A DNA stretch of 12,067 bases, taken from contig JASLMQ010000036.1 in assembly GCA_030746455.1 (NCBI GenBank), positions 1 through 12,067 on the forward strand. Direction: 5' to 3'. Shown one piece after another: positions 7,479 through 12,067 of the stretch. Numbering within the stretch: position 1 is the first letter of the stretch; each line of letters starts with the position of its first letter. This stretch comes from Candidatus Latescibacterota bacterium. GTDB lineage: Bacteria; Latescibacterota; UBA2968; GCA-2709665. The position numbers were made by a program, and so were the translations under genes. Below the pieces are notes generated by a model. The model was not told where the DNA came from. It did no database searches and was given only the letters and a program-made list of their open reading frames with translations.

Positions 7479-7861
7479 GGGTGCTCTTGGACACCCACGT
7501 ATTCCTGTGGTGGGTGACAGATGAACCGAGTTTGTCGGAGCCGGCTCATGAGGCGATCGCCAACCCAGATAACGATGTCCTCATCAGCCCGGTGAGCGGT
7601 TGGGAGATCGTCATCAAGGCCGCCCTCGGCCGGCTGGAGCTTCCAGGGCCGCCGCCGGAGTTCATACCGGAGCAGCTTCGGAAGAACGATTTTGGCGTGT
7701 TGCCTGTGAGCATGCAACACGCGCTCGAAGTATCGAAGCTTCCCCCTCACCACCAGGATCCATTCGATCGACTGCTCATCGCGCAGGCTCGCAGCGACGG
7801 ATTACCTTTGGTTTCCGGCGATGCCGCCATCAGGGACTATGAGGTAGAAGTCCTGTGGTAG
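7475..7861 (+). CDS. PIN-domain toxin (VapC-like ribonuclease)
   Basis: Predicted 128-residue PIN-domain endoribonuclease, the toxic partner of the antitoxin upstream. The acidic residues expected to bind Mg are all visible: Asp6 in LLDTH, Glu44 in SGWEIVIK, Asp98 in HQDPFDRLLIAQA (93-105) and Asp116 in SGDAAIRDY. The length is normal for this group, so the toxin looks intact. Translation is taken from TTG at 7475, which overlaps the antitoxin stop as TTGA and has GGAG 10 nt upstream. A GTG at 7481 is a possible alternative and would remove two residues. Target RNAs of VapC-type toxins are often tRNA or rRNA, but the target here is unknown. Plausible roles are stabilisation of the locus or stress response. 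Confidence 0.92.
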   Translation: MRVLLDTHVFLWWVTDEPSLSEPAHEAIANPDNDVLISPVSGWEIVIKAALGRLELPGPPPEFIPEQLRKNDFGVLPVSMQHALEVSKLPPHHQDPFDRLLIAQARSDGLPLVSGDAAIRDYEVEVLW

Positions 7862-7873
7862 AGGGCCAGAGCG

Positions 7874-8044
7874 ATGAACACAGGACGGCATGGATGGCAC
7901 GGTGACCTGCGGCTCGTACGCAGGACCTGGATCTCAGGAGAGCGTAGTCGAGGGCCGCGCGGTCTGAAATTGCTGCGTGGCCTTCGTGTATTCCTGGTGA
8001 GACCTCACCAGTTCCACCTGTCGCTCAAGGCAAGGACACCGTGA
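7874..8044 (+). CDS. Possible small basic protein or leader peptide (56 aa)
   Basis: An ATG at 7874 opens a 56-codon frame ending in TGA at 8042-8044, and that stop overlaps the ATG of the following lyase by one base (TGATG), the arrangement used for translational coupling. The peptide is very basic, with 11 Arg, 2 Lys and 4 His against one Asp and one Glu. No known domain, signal peptide or membrane segment is recognisable. The upstream site (GAGGGC) is weak. Arg-rich frames arise by chance in GC-rich DNA, so this may not be expressed. Otherwise the stretch 7862-8043 holds only the inverted repeat at 7994-8011. Confidence 0.22.
   Translation: MNTGRHGWHGDLRLVRRTWISGERSRGPRGLKLLRGLRVFLVRPHQFHLSLKARTP
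7994..8011. promoter_or_regulatory. Short perfect inverted repeat before the lyase gene
   Basis: CTGGTGAG (7994-8001) faces its complement CTCACCAG (8004-8011) across 2 bp. It sits 32 bp before the lyase ATG. The tiny spacer favours a protein-binding operator over an RNA hairpin. No regulator gene is nearby and no clear promoter boxes were seen beside it, so its role is open. Confidence 0.4.
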
Positions 8045-9396
8045 TGTCGACCAAGACAAGACGCGTTCGCATGGAATCGGATTCGCTCGGCCGTGTGGAG
8101 GTCCCTATCGAAGCGCTGTACGGAGCCCAGACGCAAAGGGCATTGGAGAATTTCCCTGTCCGAGACCAACGCACCGTCGGGGACCACCCGAATCTCGTTC
8201 GGGGCATGATGGCCATCAAGCAGGCTGCCGCGAGGACCAATGGAGCGCACGGCTTCCTGGATGCGAGCATCGCGGACGCGATTGCGTCTTCCGCCGAGAG
8301 GGTTGCACAGGAAGGGCTATGGAACCTGTTTCCCGTGCACTTCCTGCACGGCGGCGGCGGGACCAGCGCGAACATGAACGCCAATGAAGTGCTGGCCAAC
8401 ATGGCCGAGGAGAGCCTGGGCGGAGAACGGGGTCAGTACCGGCACGTTCACCCGAACGATCACGTCAACATGCACCAATCCACAAACGACGTGTATCCCA
8501 GTGCATGTCACATCGCCATCCTGCTGCAATGGAGGGACCTGAGAAGGGCCCTCGAGCAGCTGGCCAAGGCCCTTGCTGCAAAGGCAAGAGGGCTTTCCGA
8601 ACAGGTTCGCATCGCGCGCACGTGCCTGCAGGATGCAGTCGAGATCGGCTTTGGTGATCTGTTGGGGGGATACGAGGGGTTGCTCGAGCGGTCTGTGGCG
8701 AGACTGGGTCGAGCCGTCGATGACCTCCATTGCATCAACATGGGCGGTACCATCGTGGGCAGAAAGCAGGACGTCCCGCAACCTTTCCTCGAAGCGATCG
8801 TGCCCGCGATCGCGGAGCTACTTGGCGACCGGGAATACCGTCAGGCCCGGAACCTGTTCGATGCCGCCCAGAATCCTGATCCTGTTGCGGCGGTGTCGGC
8901 CGAACTCGCCATCCTGGCAAGGGGGATGATAAAGATCGGCAAGGACTTCCGCCTTATGGCATCAGGCCCTGAATGCGGCTTGGGTGAGATCTGTCTTCCA
9001 GCCGTACAACCGGGGTCATCCGCGATGCCGGGGAAGATCAATCCAGTGATTCCCGAGTTCCTCGTCCAGACAGGCCTCCAGGCTGTGGGACACGACGCGG
9101 CCTGTCAGGCCGCCGTGGACCATGGCGAGCTGGACCTGAATGTCTGGGAGAGCCTCATGGTGTTCAACGTGCTGGAGGCGATGCGACTTCTTGCTGAGGG
9201 TGTGACGGCATTCGACAGCAAGTGCGTCAGAGGATTCACCGTCAATGCCGGGAGAAACGCAGACAACGCGAGAACCCTGGCCCCGCTGTTGACGAAGCTG
9301 ATGCATCAGCGCGGCTATTCGGAAGTGAGTGAGATGTGGCAGAAGGCGGGTGGCGATGTGGAAGAGCTGCGCAGGTTGCTGAGTGAAGAGACCTGA
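8044..9396 (+). CDS. Aspartase/class II fumarase superfamily lyase
   Basis: Predicted 450-residue cytoplasmic lyase that removes fumarate or adds water or an amine to it. The superfamily motifs are complete: GTSANMNANEVLAN (106-119), QSTND (145-149), TCLQD (193-197) and the flexible signature loop GSSAMPGKINP (324-334) with the base Ser326. Features closer to aspartate ammonia-lyase than to FumC are NPVIPE after the loop, GTSxNMN rather than GTQSNMN, and QSTND rather than QSSND. Two positions are odd: Cys194 stands where fumarases have His and aspartases Gln or His, and Met143 replaces the Lys common in HVNK. Both lie in substrate-facing motifs, so the substrate may not be plain aspartate or malate. 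The ATG at 8044 is preferred to GTG at 8041 because of AAGGA 7 nt upstream. It stands alone between the toxin and the BNR protein, with neighbours that do not settle its pathway. Confidence 0.87.
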   Translation: MSTKTRRVRMESDSLGRVEVPIEALYGAQTQRALENFPVRDQRTVGDHPNLVRGMMAIKQAAARTNGAHGFLDASIADAIASSAERVAQEGLWNLFPVHFLHGGGGTSANMNANEVLANMAEESLGGERGQYRHVHPNDHVNMHQSTNDVYPSACHIAILLQWRDLRRALEQLAKALAAKARGLSEQVRIARTCLQDAVEIGFGDLLGGYEGLLERSVARLGRAVDDLHCINMGGTIVGRKQDVPQPFLEAIVPAIAELLGDREYRQARNLFDAAQNPDPVAAVSAELAILARGMIKIGKDFRLMASGPECGLGEICLPAVQPGSSAMPGKINPVIPEFLVQTGLQAVGHDAACQAAVDHGELDLNVWESLMVFNVLEAMRLLAEGVTAFDSKCVRGFTVNAGRNADNARTLAPLLTKLMHQRGYSEVSEMWQKAGGDVEELRRLLSEET

Positions 9397-9518
9397 GCAC
9401 GGTCCCGATCGGGGACGCTGTGGTATCTCAGTTACAGCTGAGCCGATGGGACAGAAGAGGGGTACATCTCGCCCGGGAAGCACCGGGACAAGGGGCCGAG
9501 TGGCCTGGAGGGACCAAA

Positions 9519-10550
9519 ATGAGCGACGCACGCCAGACTTCGGGGTATGAGTGGAAACGCATCGGGCGATACGGGTGTTGGGGAATGCCGGACGCGCACC
9601 GGGATCCCAACAGCCCTGACCAGTACATCATCACGTGGCAGCGTTACGCGTACAGGCCGGCGGGATGTCAGGTCATGGATCCCAAGTTCTCGGTCTATGA
9701 CGCCAGTACGAGGGTCTTCAGTCCGGAGGAGTACGTCTTCGATCCTTGCGAAGTGAGAATCCAGCAAGCCCATCCCTGCTGGGGGTATTCGCACGGCCAG
9801 TACAGGGTGTTCTACTGTCAGGAGAGCGGGGAAGGTGACTTCATCGCGGAGGTGACGGCCGAGAGGTGGTCGGATCTGCAGGAGTACGCTGTATCCAACA
9901 ACGAACCGGTCGTGACGCCGGACGTGCGCAGCCATCCCCATATGGTCTTCCTTTCTGTTGACAGCTCCACGGCGTGGCTCTTCTACACGACCAGGCCCGG
10001 ATGCCCGCCTCGATTCGCATACAGCGTCTTCGACGAGGACGAGGGATGGGACAGGTCTCACCACCTCATTCCAGCCGACGAGCTCATCGGCCCCACGGGG
10101 GAGGGCAATGATCTGGGCAGCGCCATGATCGAGGGCAGTGATATCGTGCTGTACTCGGTCGTAGACAATGGAGACGACCGTGGCGACGCGTACCGGTTCA
10201 GGACCGCCGACAGGGGCAAGACGTGGACAGCGGCCCAACTGTCCGTAACGGGTATCGAAGATCCCTTCAAGAAACGGGCGCTGTTCACGAGGGTCGTCAA
10301 GAAGGGCGACACGTACTACCTGTCCAGCCAGAGCCGCGCCTCTCACAGGTGGCTTGCCAGGAGCGACGACGGCGTCCGTTTCGATCTCGTCGCGGATTTC
10401 GGGGAGGGACCATCGTTGGGCAACGAGATGGTGAGCATCGAAGGAACGGACGAGATCCTTCTGATCTACGCAAGCTGGCCCGATCCTCCCCGACGTGAGG
10501 AGGAGGGGCACATCGAGTGTCTCGTGTACGATACGGAAAAGGGCCAGTAA
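9519..10550 (+). CDS. BNR-repeat / sialidase-like beta-propeller protein
   Basis: Predicted 343-residue protein with repeated beta-strand blocks and Asp-box motifs as in sialidases and other BNR proteins. A clear one is TADRGKTW (229-236); a degenerate one is SDDGVRF (282-288); another possible one lies around FDEDEGW (171-177). The pattern suggests a five- or six-bladed propeller acting on or binding a glycan, but I cannot place the catalytic Arg triad and nucleophile Tyr of true sialidases, so enzymatic activity is not claimed. No signal peptide is seen at the chosen start, which is unusual for a glycan-active propeller. The ATG at 9519 has GGAGGGA 5 nt upstream; the longer in-frame start at 9420 would add 33 residues lacking propeller character. 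The 122-bp gap before it holds only a 10-bp palindrome (CCCGATCGGG, 9404-9413) after the lyase stop. Confidence 0.75.
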   Translation: MSDARQTSGYEWKRIGRYGCWGMPDAHRDPNSPDQYIITWQRYAYRPAGCQVMDPKFSVYDASTRVFSPEEYVFDPCEVRIQQAHPCWGYSHGQYRVFYCQESGEGDFIAEVTAERWSDLQEYAVSNNEPVVTPDVRSHPHMVFLSVDSSTAWLFYTTRPGCPPRFAYSVFDEDEGWDRSHHLIPADELIGPTGEGNDLGSAMIEGSDIVLYSVVDNGDDRGDAYRFRTADRGKTWTAAQLSVTGIEDPFKKRALFTRVVKKGDTYYLSSQSRASHRWLARSDDGVRFDLVADFGEGPSLGNEMVSIEGTDEILLIYASWPDPPRREEEGHIECLVYDTEKGQ

Positions 10551-10653
10551 GTCTGAGAGTGAGGAAGCATATCGCAACGAATGGGCCCTCCGGAGTCGTC
10601 CCCCCTGCCGAAACAACGGGCCGATGGGGGGTGTCGAAAGCATAGGGCGCGCC

Positions 10654-10675
10654 GGGGAGGGGAGAGGGTGAGGGG
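10654..10675 (+). other. Potential G-quadruplex tract
   Basis: Four G runs of 4, 4, 3 and 4 bases (10654-10657, 10659-10662, 10666-10668, 10672-10675) are separated by loops of 1, 3 and 3 bases, which fits the simple G3+N1-7 rule on the + strand. It lies about 190 bp before the third permease. Folding in the cell is not shown by the sequence. Confidence 0.45.
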
Positions 10676-10691
10676 AGAGGTCGCCAAAAAC

Positions 10692-10836
10692 GGCAGAAGG
10701 CAGAGGGCAAAAGGCAAACGTGAAACCTGGCCTCCAGCCACCATCGAGGAACCAGACGGATCGAGGACCAACGGAGAACAGACGCGGCGCGTTGAAATGG
10801 TGTTCCCGTCTGCCCTCTGCCGTCTGCCTTCTGCCT
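10692..10836. repeat. Opposed arrays of a 7-bp repeat (GGCAGAA-like)
   Basis: The left array (10692-10719) is four successive 7-mers: GGCAGAA, GGCAGAG, GGCAAAA, GGCAAAC. The right array (10809-10836) is four 7-mers in the opposite orientation: TCTGCCC, TCTGCCG, TCTGCCT, TCTGCCT. The arrays are imperfectly complementary over about 28 bp with an 89-bp spacer and could fold into a long hairpin just before the third permease. Heptanucleotide tandem repeats of this sort are known between genes in cyanobacteria and some other bacteria; whether this one recurs in the genome is unknown. Confidence 0.65.
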
Positions 10837-10867
10837 GCCTTGCTGCTCTCGCCGGGAGGACAACGCC

Positions 10868-12067
10868 ATGCTCAGACTCGTGATCCGCAAAGAGATCCTT
10901 TCCAACCTGTCCAGTCCGACCTTCATCATCACGTTCGTGCTGTGTTCCGGCCTGATCCTCCTCAGTATCTACACAGGACTCCGGAACTACAGCGACCAGG
11001 TGACCGAGTACCGGCTGACGCAGTCGATCAATCGCGAGCTACTTGGGGAACAGACGAACTACAGGGACGTTGGCCGGAATGGCGTCCAGCTCAGCAAGCC
11101 TCCGAAGGTGCTCAGCATCCTGGTCTCCGGCCTGGAGAACAGCCTCGGACGTCACGCGACGGTCAGCCTCTACTCACCGCACCCGAAGATGACGAGCAGC
11201 AAGATCGAGGGGAATCCCATCTTCGCCCTCTTCGGGAGCCTCGATCTGATGTTCCTCACCAAGACCGTTCTAGCCCTCCTGGCCATCCTGTTCACCTACA
11301 ACGCGATCTCGGGCGACAAGGAGTCCGGGACCCTGCGTCTGACCCTGTCCTACCCGGTTCCTCGCGATACCGTGATTCTGGGGAAGATTCTTGGGGGATT
11401 CATCTGCCTGATGATCCCCATCGTCCTCCCCATCCTGTTTGCTGCGGCATTGCTCACGGCATTCCCGGATGTTCAAATGGCCGGCCAGGACTGGGTACGC
11501 GTGGGACTGATCCTGGCGTCCTTCGTGCTCTACCTGACCCTGTTCTTCACCCTCGGGATGTTCGTCTCTTCGCGGACCACGCGATCCAGCATCAGCTTTC
11601 TGGTTCTGCTGTTCGTCTGGGTGGTGTGCACGCTCGTGATTCCCAAGGGGAGTGTGATCATGGCAGGGCAGTTCATCCCGGTTCCGTCGATCCACGAGCA
11701 CCGCCTGCGCCTCAACCAGATGATGCGAAGCCTGCACCGCGATCTCAGACCCGAGATGATGGAGACCTACAAGAAGTTCCCCTATCCCAAGCGCAAGAAG
11801 ATTCCATCCGGCGCACCCAAGGCCGAACGCGACCAGATCATGGCGGAATGGAAGAAGCAGAGGGATGAGGTGCGGAAGAAGCAGCAGGAGGCCATTCAGG
11901 AGCTCTTCGAGAAGATGCGCGTCGAGCGTGAGGCCGGAGAAGCCAGGATGGAGCAGGAGTACGCCAACAAGCAGCGTGCGTTGGCCGCGCTGGCCGTTTC
12001 ATTGTCACGCATATCTCCAGCTGCGGCCATGACCTATGCGACTATGACCATCGCGGGAACCGGCATC
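10868..12067 (+). CDS. ABC-2 family permease (DUF3526-type), paralogue 3 (3' partial)
   Basis: An open frame of 400 codons runs from ATG 10868 off the right edge, so the last 70 or so residues are missing if it matches its paralogues. It starts MLRLVIRKEI after GGGAGGA and has membrane segments near 18-37, 124-145, 172-200, 209-234 and 241-260; the sixth would lie beyond the window. The signature TYNAISGDKESGTLRL (143-158) with PVPRDTVILGK matches the other two permeases. Its outer loop is strongly charged at about 318-372 (many Lys, Glu and Arg), probably a helical hairpin, and reaches LSRISPAAAMTYATMTIAGTG (379-399). Compared with paralogues 1 and 2 the signature has Asn for Asp and Asp for Glu, so it is not a recent copy. 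A second permease and an ATPase may follow outside the window. Confidence 0.88.
   Translation, partial: MLRLVIRKEILSNLSSPTFIITFVLCSGLILLSIYTGLRNYSDQVTEYRLTQSINRELLGEQTNYRDVGRNGVQLSKPPKVLSILVSGLENSLGRHATVSLYSPHPKMTSSKIEGNPIFALFGSLDLMFLTKTVLALLAILFTYNAISGDKESGTLRLTLSYPVPRDTVILGKILGGFICLMIPIVLPILFAAALLTAFPDVQMAGQDWVRVGLILASFVLYLTLFFTLGMFVSSRTTRSSISFLVLLFVWVVCTLVIPKGSVIMAGQFIPVPSIHEHRLRLNQMMRSLHRDLRPEMMETYKKFPYPKRKKIPSGAPKAERDQIMAEWKKQRDEVRKKQQEAIQELFEKMRVEREAGEARMEQEYANKQRALAALAVSLSRISPAAAMTYATMTIAGTGI

Larger units (their letters stand above)
10551..10867. other. 317-bp non-coding gap with repeats
   Basis: No convincing gene is present; frames crossing this stretch have repeat-like, low-complexity translations. 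It contains a C6/G6 pair (10600-10605 and 10626-10631), a G-rich purine tract (10654-10680) and two opposed arrays of a 7-bp unit (10692-10719 and 10809-10836). No clear sigma70-type promoter for the permease at 10868 and no clear terminator for the BNR gene were seen. The permease ribosome binding site GGGAGG lies at its right end. Confidence 0.6.

Noticed and set aside
9404..9413. CCCGATCGGG palindrome after the lyase stop as a terminator
   Set aside because: There is no loop and no T tract; at most a short protein-binding site or chance.
9432..10643. Minus-strand 403-codon frame opposite the BNR gene
   Set aside because: The + strand frame has Asp-box motifs and a ribosome binding site; the minus frame has neither.
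10580..10883. 100-codon frame in the gap before the third permease
   Set aside because: It translates the repeat arrays and G tract, overlaps the permease start and has no ribosome binding site.

Overview
The window is high-GC bacterial DNA with Shine-Dalgarno led genes, sigma70-like promoters and short operons on both strands. The gene mix suggests an uncultivated, carbohydrate-degrading environmental bacterium, perhaps from the Latescibacterota, Gemmatimonadota or Planctomycetota-like groups. It holds ABC-2/DUF3526-type permeases, a heparinase-like fragment, an acyl esterase and a BNR/sialidase-like protein. The taxonomic guess comes from gene content only and is weak. No rRNA, tRNA, CRISPR array, transposase or phage gene was seen.

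Layout. Positions 1-575 (+) hold the C-terminal end of a large protein, probably a heparinase II/III-like polysaccharide lyase. It converges on a pncB-pncA pair (minus strand, 3043 to 655) across a bidirectional hairpin terminator (609-644). PncB (nicotinate phosphoribosyltransferase) and PncA (nicotinamidase-like) together make the two-step Preiss-Handler salvage route nicotinamide -> nicotinate -> nicotinate mononucleotide. A roughly 150-bp block of three strong hairpins lies between them and overlaps the 3' end of pncB.

Divergent from pncB, behind a back-to-back promoter pair (3111-3222), runs a + strand cluster: two paralogous DUF3526-type ABC-2 permeases (3314-4732, 4760-6172) and an alpha/beta hydrolase (6205-7089). 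A third permease paralogue begins at 10868 and runs off the right edge. No ABC ATPase is visible, so the partner must be outside the window.

Between the permease loci lie three further units. The first is a compact type II toxin-antitoxin module (Phd/YefM antitoxin plus PIN toxin, 7230-7861), whose promoter -10 box sits inside a perfect inverted repeat. The second is an aspartase/class II fumarase superfamily lyase (8044-9396) with an unusual active-site substitution. The third is a BNR-repeat, sialidase-like beta-propeller protein (9519-10550). The 317-bp gap before the third permease carries a G-rich tract and two opposed arrays of a 7-bp repeat.

Most of the window is ordinary metabolism and transport. 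The less ordinary elements are the hairpin block in pncBA, the permease paralogues with large extracytoplasmic loops, the lyase with a Cys in a His/Gln position, the toxin-antitoxin operator and the inverted heptad arrays. I found no convincing wholly new multi-gene system.
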